Positions 32,344 to 40,569 of a DNA stretch of 64,000 bases are shown piece after piece. Source of the stretch: Streptomyces mashuensis (GTDB lineage: Bacteria; Actinomycetota; Actinomycetes; Streptomycetales; Streptomycetaceae); assembly GCF_014654785.1 (NCBI RefSeq), contig NZ_BNBD01000010.1, positions 1 through 64,000 on the forward strand. Reading direction: 5' to 3'. Both the position numbers and the translations under genes were made by a program. The notes beneath the pieces are model-generated. The model did not search any database. It was not told where the DNA came from and saw nothing but the letters and a program-made list of their open reading frames with translations. The stretch's first letter is position 1. Each line of letters begins with the position of its first letter.

Positions 32344-33018
32344 ATGATGGTGCGGCACGGACCGGCGGCTCCCGGCCCGCCGCCCGCGGAGGTCCTCGGC
32401 ACGGCCCGGCAGTGGTTCGCCGAGTACGTGACGCGGCCCCACGACCGGCTCGGCAGACCCGGCCCGGTGTGCCCCTTCGTCGAACCGTCCCTGAAGGCCG
32501 GCTCGCTGGAGCTCCGGGCCTGGGACGTCGCACCGGACACCGGTGTGGCCGGCATGGTGGACGTCGTCCGGCGGATGACCGAGGCCTTCGACGCCATGGC
32601 CTGGACCGGCCACAATCCCGCGCTGCACGCCCTGGTCGTGGTGGTGCGCGGCCTCGCGCCGGAACGTTTCGGCATCCTCGACGCCGCCCACGCCGAGGCC
32701 AAGACGCCCCTGGCCCGGCGCGGCCTGATGCTGGGCCAGTTCCACCCCCACTGCCCCGAACCGGCCGCACGCAACCCGCGCTTCCCGGTGTCCCTCTGTC
32801 CCGTGCCGCTGCTCGCCCTGCGCCGCATGGCCTTCCACGACGTGCTCTTCCTGCACGGCCATCCGGCGTGGTTCGCGGCCTACCGGGAGCGGTACGGCGA
32901 CCGGTACGACCAGGGCACGGTGCCCGACCCCTTCTTCGTACGCCTCTTCGCGCAGGCCCGGCAGGCGTGGGGCGACGACCCACGGCCGCCGGGGCCATGC
33001 GCCGGGACGGACCGGTGA
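32344..33018 (+). CDS. DUF6875-type protein of the kynurenine operon
   Basis: A 224-residue protein of unknown function. A conserved-looking PGPVCPFVEPSLKAGSLEL (~40-58) and GQFHPHC, with FPVSLCPVPLLALRRM, are the features I associate with DUF6875. The Cys/His-containing motifs hint at metal or ligand binding. It is the first gene of a tightly coupled operon with tryptophan dioxygenase, kynureninase and an SDR, so it may belong to tryptophan or anthranilate metabolism. ATG 32344 and 32347 are both possible, with GGGGGTCGGC upstream. Confidence 0.7.
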   Translation: MMVRHGPAAPGPPPAEVLGTARQWFAEYVTRPHDRLGRPGPVCPFVEPSLKAGSLELRAWDVAPDTGVAGMVDVVRRMTEAFDAMAWTGHNPALHALVVVVRGLAPERFGILDAAHAEAKTPLARRGLMLGQFHPHCPEPAARNPRFPVSLCPVPLLALRRMAFHDVLFLHGHPAWFAAYRERYGDRYDQGTVPDPFFVRLFAQARQAWGDDPRPPGPCAGTDR

Positions 33019-33923
33019 CCGGCCCGCCGCCCCCGGGCCCCGGGGACCCGCCACCCGACCTGGGCGTCAGCAGCGACGCCGAGCGCGCCGCGACGGCGGC
33101 CGGCACCGGCGGCACGCCGCTGCTCGACTTCGCCGGCCGCAGCACCCCCTACATCGACTACCAGAGCATCGACGTGCTCCTCGGCCTCCAGCACCCGCGG
33201 TCCGGCGCCGCCCCCGAGCTGACCTTCTACATCCTGGGGCAGGTCAAGGAGCTGCTGTTCAAGCTGGTGTACGAGGAGATGGTGCGCGTCCGGGGGCTGC
33301 TGGACCAGGACCGCACGGCGGACGCGGTGTGGTCGCTGCGCCGCTCCCGCCGGGTGATCGAACTGCTCGTCTCGACGTGGGACGTGCTGGGCACCCTCGC
33401 CCCGGCCGAGTTCAACGCGTTCCGCGACCACCTGGGGCAGGCGTCGGGCCTCCAGTCGTACATGTACCGGATGGTCGAGTACGTCCTGGGCAACAAGGAG
33501 CCCGCACTGGCCCGCCCGCACCGCCGCGTGCCCGGCGTGAGCGAGGCCGTCCAGGAGGCCCTGAACTCCCCGAGCGTCTACGACGCGGCGCTCGCGCTGC
33601 TCGCCCGCCACGGCGCGGACATCCCGGCCGCCGTACTGACGCGCGACATGTCCCGCCCCTACGAGCCCGACCCGCACGTCGAACGCGCCTGGGCCGGCGT
33701 CTCCCGCCGCGCCGACCCCGCCGACCCGCTGTTCCTGCTGGCCGAGGCGCTGATGGACGTGGCCGAGGGGATGTACCGGTGGCGGGCCCTGCACCTGCTG
33801 ACGGTGGAACGCGTCATCGGCTTCAAACCCGGCACCGGCGGCACCCACGGGGTGGCGTGGCTGCGCCGGGTCACCGAGCACCGGTTCTTCCCCGAACTCT
33901 GGACTGCGAGGGGGACGTTGTGA
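33015..33923 (+). CDS. kynA: Tryptophan 2,3-dioxygenase-like heme protein
   Basis: Opens the tryptophan ring to N-formylkynurenine. The 302-residue chain has the proximal heme histidine H261 (RALHLLTVERVIG), the GTGGTHG loop at ~274-280 and R153 in SYMYRMVEY (the substrate-carboxylate arginine). The distal histidine of the family motif HQT.ELW is missing: here the segment reads GQVKELLF with Gly at 75. That may alter activity or substrate. The GTG overlaps the preceding stop; an ATG at 32997 is an alternative. Kynureninase follows directly. Confidence 0.85.
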   Translation: MTGPPPPGPGDPPPDLGVSSDAERAATAAGTGGTPLLDFAGRSTPYIDYQSIDVLLGLQHPRSGAAPELTFYILGQVKELLFKLVYEEMVRVRGLLDQDRTADAVWSLRRSRRVIELLVSTWDVLGTLAPAEFNAFRDHLGQASGLQSYMYRMVEYVLGNKEPALARPHRRVPGVSEAVQEALNSPSVYDAALALLARHGADIPAAVLTRDMSRPYEPDPHVERAWAGVSRRADPADPLFLLAEALMDVAEGMYRWRALHLLTVERVIGFKPGTGGTHGVAWLRRVTEHRFFPELWTARGTL

Positions 33924-35179
33924 CCGACCTGCCGGCTGATCCGCTGTTGCTGTCCGAGGCGCGACGGCTGGACGCCGAGGACCCCCTGTCCGGCTTCCGC
34001 GACCGCTTCCACCCCGTGCCCGAGGGCACCGTCTTCCTCAACGGCGCCTCGCTGGGGCGCATGCCGGCCGCGACGCCCGCCCTGGTGGACGAGGTGCTGC
34101 GCGGCCAGTGGGGCGACCGCCTCGCCCACGCCCGTGCGCAGTGGCTCGACCTGCCCCGGCGCGCCGGCGACCGGATCGCCGAGGTCGCCCTCGGCGCCCG
34201 CCCCGGCGAGGTGGTGGTCGGCGACTGCACCAGCGTCAACCTCTACAAGCTCGCCGTCGCGGCGCTGCGCGCCAGGCCCGGCCGGGCCACCGTGCTCGTC
34301 GAGGACGACACCTTCCCCACCGACCGCTACGTCCTGTCCGGCGTCGCCGCCGACGCCGGCGCCACACTCCGCGTCCTGCCCGCCCACCCCGACCTGGGCC
34401 TCGACCCGGAGGTGCTGCGCGACGCGCTCGACGACGGGGTGGCCCTGGTGTGCCTGTGCCTGGTGGCGCCGCGCTCGGGCGCCCTGCTGGACATGGCGGG
34501 CATCACGGCCGCGGTGCACGAGGCCGGGGCGCTGATGCTGTGGGACCTCAGCCACGCGGCCGGTGCCGTACCGATCGACCTCACCGGCTGCGGTGCGGAC
34601 CTCGCCGTCGGCTCGACGTACAAGCACCTGCTGGCCGGGCCCGGCAGCCCCGCCCTGCTGTACGTACGCCGTGACCTGCAACCGCTGCTCACCCAGCCGG
34701 TGCAGGGCTGGTACGGCCACCGCGACCAGCTCGCGCTGCTGCCCGCGTACGAGCCCGACCCGGGCATCCGGCGCTTCCTCACCGGCAGTCCGCCGGTGCT
34801 GTCGATCGTGGCGTCCGGCGCGGGCCTGGACCTGATCGCCGAGGCCGGCCTCGACCGGATCCGCGCCAAGAGCACGGCGTTGACCGGCTTCTTCCAGCGG
34901 CTGGCGGACCGGGAGCTGGTGCCGCGCGGTTTCCGCCCGGCCAGCCCGCCGGAGCCCGCCCGGCGGGGCGCCCACCTCACGTACGAACGGCCGGGGGCGC
35001 CGGAGTTGGTGCCGTTCTTCGCCGAGGCAGGGGTGTTCGTCGACCCGGCGCTGCCGGACCGGGTGCGGATCTCGCCGGTGCCGCTGTCGACGCGCTTCAC
35101 GGACCTGTGCGAGGCGGTGGAGCGGATGTGCCGGGTCGTGGACGTGGTGGACGGCCGCGGTGAGGGGAGGACGGCGTGA
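33920..35179 (+). CDS. kynU: Kynureninase
   Basis: A 419-residue PLP enzyme of the aminotransferase class V fold that cleaves kynurenine to anthranilate and alanine. The Schiff-base lysine is K235 in GSTYKHLLAGPGS and the PLP aspartate is D209 in WDLSHAAGAVP; FLNGASLGRMP near the start is typical of kynureninases. The GTG overlaps the dioxygenase stop (GTGA), with GAGGGGGA about 6 nt upstream. With the dioxygenase it would give anthranilate, if a formamidase is supplied elsewhere. Confidence 0.9.
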   Translation: MTDLPADPLLLSEARRLDAEDPLSGFRDRFHPVPEGTVFLNGASLGRMPAATPALVDEVLRGQWGDRLAHARAQWLDLPRRAGDRIAEVALGARPGEVVVGDCTSVNLYKLAVAALRARPGRATVLVEDDTFPTDRYVLSGVAADAGATLRVLPAHPDLGLDPEVLRDALDDGVALVCLCLVAPRSGALLDMAGITAAVHEAGALMLWDLSHAAGAVPIDLTGCGADLAVGSTYKHLLAGPGSPALLYVRRDLQPLLTQPVQGWYGHRDQLALLPAYEPDPGIRRFLTGSPPVLSIVASGAGLDLIAEAGLDRIRAKSTALTGFFQRLADRELVPRGFRPASPPEPARRGAHLTYERPGAPELVPFFAEAGVFVDPALPDRVRISPVPLSTRFTDLCEAVERMCRVVDVVDGRGEGRTA

Positions 35180-35949
35180 GCCGACGCCAACGGGTGCTGG
35201 TCACCGGGGCCTCGCGGCCGGCCGGGATCGGGGCGGCGGTGGCCGCGGCGCTGGCGGAGCGGGGCGCCGCCGTGGCCGTCCACGCCCGCGCTGACACGCG
35301 CGCCGCGGAAGCCGTGGCCGGCCGGCTCCCCGGCGAGGGGCACGTGGCGGTCACCGGGGACCTCACCGACGCCGACACGGTGGCCCGGGTGGTGGCCGAG
35401 GCGGTCGAGGGCCTCGGCGGGGTCGACGTCCTGGTCAGCAACTCCGGCATCTACCGCGAACACCCCGTCACGTCCACCTCGTACGTGGAGTGGCAGGCGA
35501 TGTGGCGCCGGCACCTCGACGTCAACCTGGTGGCGGCGGCCAACGCCGCGTGGTGCGTCGTCGACCACCTCCTGCACCGGCCGGAGGGACCGGCGGGCGG
35601 CCGCATCATCATGATCGGCTCGCGGGGCGCGTACCGCGGAGAACCGCGGGTCCCGGCGTACGGGGCGAGCAAGGCGGGCCTGCACGCCCTGGCCCAGTCC
35701 CTGGCCGTGGCCCTGGGCCCGCACCGCATCGCCGTAGCCGCCCTGGCCGTGGGCTTCACCCGCACCGACCTGACCGCGGACCTGCTCGACGACCCGTCCG
35801 CCGCCGAGGCGGTACTGGCCCAGCACCCGCTGGGCCGCGTCGCCGATCCCGCGGAGATCGCCTCGGCGGTGGCGTGGTTCGCCTCACCGGCCGCCGAGTT
35901 CGCCACGGGGGCGGTGCTGCATCTCAACGGCGGGTCGTACCTGCACTGA
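35176..35949 (+). CDS. SDR family oxidoreductase
   Basis: A 257-residue classical short-chain dehydrogenase/reductase: cofactor motif TGASRPAGIG (~10-19), NSG at ~94, and catalytic Ser (IGSRG) with YGASK. It ends with LNGGSYLH. It overlaps kynureninase by GTGA and closes the operon, so its substrate may be a tryptophan-derived intermediate, but none can be named. GAGGGGAGGAC is a good ribosome binding site. Its last 26 bp overlap the convergent DUF3592 gene. Confidence 0.85.
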   Translation: MSRRQRVLVTGASRPAGIGAAVAAALAERGAAVAVHARADTRAAEAVAGRLPGEGHVAVTGDLTDADTVARVVAEAVEGLGGVDVLVSNSGIYREHPVTSTSYVEWQAMWRRHLDVNLVAAANAAWCVVDHLLHRPEGPAGGRIIMIGSRGAYRGEPRVPAYGASKAGLHALAQSLAVALGPHRIAVAALAVGFTRTDLTADLLDDPSAAEAVLAQHPLGRVADPAEIASAVAWFASPAAEFATGAVLHLNGGSYLH

Positions 35950-36400
35950 GGCGGCGCCTCCGGGAGAGGACGGCGATGACCGTCCCGACGGTGGCGACGA
36001 CGAGCCCCGCGCCACCGAAGATCAGGGGCAGCACCCACAGTGAGGCGAACCCGCTGATGCTGGCGTCGTCGGGGTGGTCCGCGTGGTACAGCACCTCGAC
36101 GCGCTCACCCACCTTGTAGGCGGGCGGGTTGGAGCCGAACGAGTCCTGGAACGTCTGCTTCTCGCCGTCCGCAGACGTGAAGCCGACCACGGCGTACGCC
36201 ACGGGCCCTTGGTCGCCATCCCGCCAGTCGAGGGATACCACCGTGCCGTGGGTGCGCTTGCCGTCCGTCGCCAGCGAGAGCGACATCCAGCCGAGGACCA
36301 GCCCGATGGCGAGGAACACCGTCCCGAAGACGATCAGCCCGCCGGCGAGCCACCGCCGGCCCTTCGGCCCCAGCGGCCGCAGGTTCTCCGTCGTCTTCAC
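35924..36400 (-). CDS. DUF3592 domain membrane protein
   Basis: A 158-residue protein with two membrane segments (~18-42 and ~120-142) flanking an extracytoplasmic beta-rich domain (THGTVVSLDWRDGD, then YKVGERVEVLYHADHPDDA). That is the DUF3592 layout. Function unknown. Its GTG overlaps the stop of the lipoprotein gene upstream, so the two are coupled. Its 3' end overlaps the SDR gene on the other strand. Confidence 0.8.
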   Translation of the reverse strand: MKTTENLRPLGPKGRRWLAGGLIVFGTVFLAIGLVLGWMSLSLATDGKRTHGTVVSLDWRDGDQGPVAYAVVGFTSADGEKQTFQDSFGSNPPAYKVGERVEVLYHADHPDDASISGFASLWVLPLIFGGAGLVVATVGTVIAVLSRRRRLSAGTTRR

Positions 36401-36939
36401 GAGGCGGCCTTCCAGGTTGCCAGGGTCTTGCTGCGGCGCGTCCACTTCACGGTGGAGGGTGCCGCGGCGCTGTCGGGCGCGACGAAGACGGTGCAGCCGT
36501 CGACGCTCTGCCCTTCGGCGGCCTCCTTGTACCGGGTGTGGTCGGCGCCCTCGCACTTGTCGAAGCGGCCGCTGGTGAGCGGCTCGGAGGGGTCGCCGGT
36601 GGGCTGCAAGGACGGGAGGATGATCAGCTCGGACAGCGGCTTGCCGTCCGCGTACACCTCGAAATGCGAGGTCTCGTCGTCATCGTTCCCCGCGGCCGTC
36701 TTCGTGAGCTTGAAGCGCACGTAGTACGGCGTCTTGCCGGCGTACTTCGCCGCGTCCTCGAGCCGGGAGAGGTCGGCGTGCGTGCCCTTCTCGACGCGGA
36801 CGACGGTCACCCCGACGGAACCGCTCCGGTCCCCGGTGACGGTCGCCTTCTCACCGAACGCCAGCGACGGCCCGGATTCACCGCACCCGGTCAGGGCCAG
36901 CACCCCCACGACCACGGCACACGCAGCCCGGCGTTTCAT
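36397..36939 (-). CDS. Lipoprotein of unknown function
   Basis: A 180-residue predicted lipoprotein: KRRAACAVVVGVLALTGC gives signal peptide and lipobox. The mature part is a beta-rich domain (VGVTVVRVEKGTHADLSRL, YYVRFKLTKT) resembling the DUF4352-like proteins of actinomycetes. I chose the ATG at 36939, 5 nt after GGGGGA; an ATG further upstream in frame (37008) would spoil the signal peptide. It is coupled to the DUF3592 gene. Confidence 0.75.
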   Translation of the reverse strand: MKRRAACAVVVGVLALTGCGESGPSLAFGEKATVTGDRSGSVGVTVVRVEKGTHADLSRLEDAAKYAGKTPYYVRFKLTKTAAGNDDDETSHFEVYADGKPLSELIILPSLQPTGDPSEPLTSGRFDKCEGADHTRYKEAAEGQSVDGCTVFVAPDSAAAPSTVKWTRRSKTLATWKAAS

Positions 36940-37180
36940 GACGTCCCCCAAACGGAATTTCGTATTCATCTTCTCGGCGCCGGGGCAGCCTACCTGCCGC
37001 CTGGGCATGCCCCCGACAACGGATGTGCACCCCCCATGCCGGCGCCATCACACAGGGAGAACCGGCCACGCGCATCGGTTCCCGTACTCAGACGGCGCCC
37101 CGGCGATACTCAGGACCGGCCGTGTCCTTCACCCGTCCTGAGCCGTTGAGCAGCGGGGCGGATGGGTGAGGGGGAAGGCC

Positions 37181-37831
37181 GTGGCGGAGATCGTACTGAT
37201 GAGTGATCCGCGGGTTGCGGCGATGCCCGTGCGTGAGTGCGGTGAGCGGCTGGTGGACGTGCGGTACAGCCGGGTGCGGGTCGACCCGCGGCGGCAGGAC
37301 GCCGAGGGGGTGTTCGCCCACGTACGGGAGGGCGTCCTGGAGCGGCTGCTCGCTGCGCAGGCCGCCCTGCCCGACGGGGTGCGGCTGCTGCTGGTGGAGG
37401 GTTACCGGCCACCGGCGGTGCAGGAGCGGTACTTCACGCGGTACGCCGAGGAGTTGCGCGCCGCCCACCCGGACTGGTCGCACGACCAGGTGCACCGGGC
37501 GGCCGGCCGGTTCGTGGCGCCGCCCGCTGTCGCCCCGCACACCGCGGGGGCGGCCGTCGACATCACCCTCGCCGACCCGGACGGCCGCGAGCTCGACCTC
37601 GGCACCAGCGCGAATATCACGCCGGAGCAGAGCGACGGCGCCTGCCACATGGCCGCCAAGAACATCGGTGCCAAGGCCCGCTACCACCGGCGCATCCTCG
37701 CCTCGGCACTCACGGAGGCGGGCTTCGTCAACTACCCGGCCAAGTGGTGGCACTGGAGCGTCGGCGACCGCTACTGGTCCCTCATGACCGGCTCCCGGCC
37801 GGCGCACTACGGCCCGTGCGCCGCGCCGTGA
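37181..37831 (+). CDS. VanX-like M15 family protein with altered catalytic residue
   Basis: A 216-residue protein of the D-Ala-D-Ala dipeptidase (VanX/DdpX) family. Zinc ligands H120 and D127 (PHTAGAAVDIT) and H191 (KWWHW) are present, and VEGYRPPAVQ at ~72-81 carries the conserved arginine. The catalytic glutamate of the family motif EWWH is replaced by lysine (K188), which should block hydrolysis. No signal peptide is seen. The GTG at 37181 has GGGGGAAGG upstream; an ATG at 37166 is an alternative. It overlaps the MazG-like gene by GTGA. Confidence 0.82.
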   Translation: MAEIVLMSDPRVAAMPVRECGERLVDVRYSRVRVDPRRQDAEGVFAHVREGVLERLLAAQAALPDGVRLLLVEGYRPPAVQERYFTRYAEELRAAHPDWSHDQVHRAAGRFVAPPAVAPHTAGAAVDITLADPDGRELDLGTSANITPEQSDGACHMAAKNIGAKARYHRRILASALTEAGFVNYPAKWWHWSVGDRYWSLMTGSRPAHYGPCAAP

Positions 37832-38169
37832 CGGAACTCCCCTGGGAGACGGTGCGGCGTCTCACGGACCGACTGGACGACCTCAGTGCCCTCCCCGTCG
37901 ATCAGCGTCGCATCCTCCAGATCCTCAAGATCGCCGAAGAAGCCGGGGAAACCGCGCAAGCGGTGATCGGCGCCATGGGCGCCAACCCCCGCAAGGGGTT
38001 CTCCCACACCTGGGACAACGTACAGGCCGAGGTGTGCGACGTCATCGTCACGGCCATGGTCGCCCTCCACCGGCTCACCCCGGAGGCCCCGCAGGTGTTC
38101 GCCCGGCACCTGGCCGGCGTGGCCGAGCGGCACCTGGACGGGCCCGGGACGGCGACCCCCGCTCCGTAG
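37828..38169 (+). CDS. MazG-like nucleotide pyrophosphohydrolase family protein
   Basis: A 113-residue all-alpha protein with the metal-binding pattern of MazG-like NTP pyrophosphohydrolases: KIAEEAGETAQAV (~38-50) and EVCDVIVTAMVAL (~73-85). Such proteins hydrolyse non-canonical or excess nucleoside triphosphates. The start GTG overlaps the VanX-like stop. Confidence 0.85.
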   Translation: MTELPWETVRRLTDRLDDLSALPVDQRRILQILKIAEEAGETAQAVIGAMGANPRKGFSHTWDNVQAEVCDVIVTAMVALHRLTPEAPQVFARHLAGVAERHLDGPGTATPAP

Positions 38170-38217
38170 CCAGGAACGGGCGCCCCCCCCCGCGACAATC
38201 CGCGTCAGGTTCCCGAA

Positions 38218-38232
38218 ATTTTTTCTAAAAAT
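38218..38232. promoter_or_regulatory. AT-rich inverted repeat upstream of the esterase gene
   Basis: ATTTTT-TCT-AAAAAT is a perfect 6-3-6 dyad in DNA that is otherwise over 70% GC. It is 40 bp before the esterase start, where a repressor, activator or Lsr2-type nucleoid protein could bind. Confidence 0.4.
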
Positions 38233-38255
38233 CGTCTCAACATGCTCACTTGAAC

Positions 38256-38270
38256 GGGCGAGACTCGCCC
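38256..38270 (+). promoter_or_regulatory. Hairpin directly before the esterase start codon
   Basis: GGGCGAG-A-CTCGCCC is a perfect 7-bp dyad with a 1-nt centre, ending 1 nt before the ATG. It fills the place of a ribosome binding site, and no other is visible. It may be an operator or an mRNA structure that limits initiation. Confidence 0.45.
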
Positions 38271-38271
38271 C

Positions 38272-39387
38272 ATGTCATCCAGCCCCTCCCGGCTGCCGCC
38301 TGCCAGAGCGGTGGTCGCGGTACTGGCGGCCTTGCTCACCACCGCCCTGCTCACCCTGGCCGCACCCGTCACCCCCGCCCACGCCGACCCGGCCGGGGCG
38401 CCACCCCCGTTGACCGACGGGTTCGGCCTCACGCAGACCGGGAGCGTCACCGGTACCGCCACCAACTTCGTCGTCACCGTCACGACGCCCGAAGTGAGCG
38501 GCGAGCACCGCATTCGCATCCTGCTGCCCCGCGACTACGCGGCCGACCCGAACCGGCGCTACCCCGTCTTCTATTTCCTGCACGGCGCCTCCGACGACCC
38601 CGGCAACCCGGGCGTGGCCTATCCCGCCCTCACCGCCACCCAGTCGATGATCACCGTCATACCCGACGGCGGCCGGCGCGGCTGGTACACCAACTGGCTC
38701 GACCAGAAGACCGCCGCCGGCGCGCAGAACTGGGAGAACTTCCACATCAAGCAGGTCGTCCCGTTCATCGACGCCAACCTGCGCACCCTCACCGGCCGCA
38801 CGGCACGCGCCGTCGGCGGCCTGTCCATGGGCGGCTTCGGCGCCCTGCACTACGCCCAGGCCCACCCCGACCTGTTCGGGCAGGTCGCCTCGCTCTCCGG
38901 CGCCAACGAGCTGTCGCGCAACCACGCCGTCATGCGTGGCGCCGTCGTGGCCACGCTGACCAACGCCGGCGCGGCGCTCTGCGGCCCCAGCGGCGGCGCC
39001 GACTGCGCGCTCAACTTCGGCCCCACCGTGTCCAGCGACGCCATCTTCGGCACACCGTACCCCTTCTTCGACGCCGACTGGCGCTGGAACGCCGCCGACC
39101 CCGTCGCCAACGCCGACAAGCTGGCCCGCACCGGCGTCGCGCTCTACGCCGGCAACGGCGGCGGCAACCCGGCCGACATGGAGTTCTGGGTCGAGTCGGC
39201 CACCCGGCACGTCAAGGAGCGCCTGGACGCCCTCGGCCTGCCCTCCCACTACGTCAACTACGGCAACGGCACCGGCTGGGGCACCGCCTGCAAGGGCGGC
39301 CACACCAGCGGCTGCTGGGCGCAGGACCTCGCCGACTACGTACCGCGGCTGGAAACGGCCTTCGCCACCGCCGTCCCGTCCCCCTGA
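38272..39387 (+). CDS. Secreted esterase, alpha/beta-hydrolase (antigen-85/esterase D-like)
   Basis: A 371-residue secreted protein: Sec signal peptide ending near AHA-DP (residue ~38), then an alpha/beta hydrolase with oxyanion-loop YFLHGASDD (~101-109) and nucleophile S185 in VGGLSMGGFGA. GNGGGNPADMEF probably carries the acid residue and GTACKGGHTSGCW the His. The family includes mycolyltransferase-like esterases of Gram-positive bacteria. It is followed 20 bp later by a secreted lectin gene, so both are probably made together. Confidence 0.82.
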   Translation: MSSSPSRLPPARAVVAVLAALLTTALLTLAAPVTPAHADPAGAPPPLTDGFGLTQTGSVTGTATNFVVTVTTPEVSGEHRIRILLPRDYAADPNRRYPVFYFLHGASDDPGNPGVAYPALTATQSMITVIPDGGRRGWYTNWLDQKTAAGAQNWENFHIKQVVPFIDANLRTLTGRTARAVGGLSMGGFGALHYAQAHPDLFGQVASLSGANELSRNHAVMRGAVVATLTNAGAALCGPSGGADCALNFGPTVSSDAIFGTPYPFFDADWRWNAADPVANADKLARTGVALYAGNGGGNPADMEFWVESATRHVKERLDALGLPSHYVNYGNGTGWGTACKGGHTSGCWAQDLADYVPRLETAFATAVPSP

Positions 39388-39407
39388 ACCGAGAAAGGAA
39401 ACGACCC

Positions 39408-40505
39408 GTGTCGTCCATACCCGCACCCGCTCACCCGCCCAGACGGCGGGCCTCCGCCCTCCGCGCCCTCGTCGTCGCGTTGATGACCTGCGGCATCGCG
39501 CTCGGCCTCCTCGCCGCCCCGGGCACCACCGCCCCGGCGTACGCCGACGAGAACTGCAGCGCCAGCGCACCCTTCCAGTGCGTGACGCTCACCTCCGCGA
39601 GCAACGGCCGCCACCTCGACGTGCAGAACGGCACCCGCGCCGACGGCGCGTACGTCGTCACCAACTCGGCACCCGGCTACTACCAGTCCTGGCGCCTGAG
39701 CGTCGACCCGAAGGACGCCTCCTTCGCGATCATCAACAACACGACGGGCAAGTGCATCGACCTCAGCTGGCCGGCCCTGCGCCAGCAGACCTGCCGCGGC
39801 GGGAAGACCCAGAAGTGGTACCTCCAGCCGGCCGGCGGCGCCGCCGACACGTTCATGATCCGGAACGGCAGCGACGGGTCCTGCCTCGACCTGATCGCCA
39901 ACGCCCAGTACGACGACGCCTGGACCGGCAAGTCCGCCTGCCACGCCGGCGCGAACCAGCAGTGGCGCGTCTCGGCGCCCGGCGCCCGCAACCTGGCCGT
40001 CGATCACGCCGCGTACCAGTGCCAGCAGGACAGCTCCACCTGCACCTGGGTGCTGAAGAGCGAGGCGCCCGCCGCCCCGCTGCCCAAGGTCTGCGCCTCG
40101 GCGGTCTGGTACAACAACACCAATGACGCCGTGCAGCAGACCTTCGGGGTCACGGAAACCACCGGCTGGGCCAACACCATCGGGTTCAACATGACGACGA
40201 GCCTCACCGCCGGCACGATGCCGGGCCTGACGGCGACGATCGCCGAGACCCTCGTCGGCACGCACACCTGGCAGGGCTCCAAGAGCGTCAACAACAGCGT
40301 CACCATCCCCGTCCCGCCGAAGCAGTACGGCTGGGTGACGCTGTCCGTGCTGGCCAAGAAGGTGACCGGCACCTGGACGTTCGACGCGCACGGCTTCCCC
40401 TGGAAGGCCGAGGACACCGTCACGGTCCCGCTGCGCGACGACCCGAACGGCGGCGCCACGGTGTACGTCGCCAACGCGGCCCCGACGTACACAGCCTGCG
40501 TCTGA
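39408..40505 (+). CDS. Secreted ricin-fold lectin with putative pore-forming C-terminal domain
   Basis: A 365-residue exported protein. After a signal peptide (cleavage near AYA-DE, ~46) comes a beta-trefoil lectin domain of the RICIN type (~50-190, with QSW, QKW and QQW repeats). Residues ~220-355 form a Ser/Thr-rich, alternating beta domain (VTETTGWANTIGF, TIPVPPKQYGWVTLSVLAKK) that resembles aerolysin-type pore-forming domains; that part is inference from pattern. The lectin domain is a sugar binder and is not the toxic A chain of ricin. The GTG has GAAAGGAAA upstream. A long hairpin follows. Confidence 0.75.
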   Translation: MSSIPAPAHPPRRRASALRALVVALMTCGIALGLLAAPGTTAPAYADENCSASAPFQCVTLTSASNGRHLDVQNGTRADGAYVVTNSAPGYYQSWRLSVDPKDASFAIINNTTGKCIDLSWPALRQQTCRGGKTQKWYLQPAGGAADTFMIRNGSDGSCLDLIANAQYDDAWTGKSACHAGANQQWRVSAPGARNLAVDHAAYQCQQDSSTCTWVLKSEAPAAPLPKVCASAVWYNNTNDAVQQTFGVTETTGWANTIGFNMTTSLTAGTMPGLTATIAETLVGTHTWQGSKSVNNSVTIPVPPKQYGWVTLSVLAKKVTGTWTFDAHGFPWKAEDTVTVPLRDDPNGGATVYVANAAPTYTACV

Positions 40506-40522
40506 CCGCACATTGCCCCGTA

Positions 40523-40557
40523 CCAGTGCCGCCCGGCGCCCCGCCGGGCGGCACTGG
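40523..40557 (+). terminator. Terminator hairpin after the lectin gene
   Basis: CCAGTGCCGCCCGGC and GCCGGGCGGCACTGG form a perfect 15-bp stem with a 5-nt loop, 18 bp after the stop codon. There is no U tract. It ends close to the VOC gene start. Confidence 0.75.
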
Positions 40558-40569
40558 CATGATCACCCC

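Noticed and set aside
39408..40505. Ricin-like ribosome-inactivating toxin
   Set aside because: Only the sugar-binding beta-trefoil domain resembles ricin B chain. There is no N-glycosidase A-chain domain.
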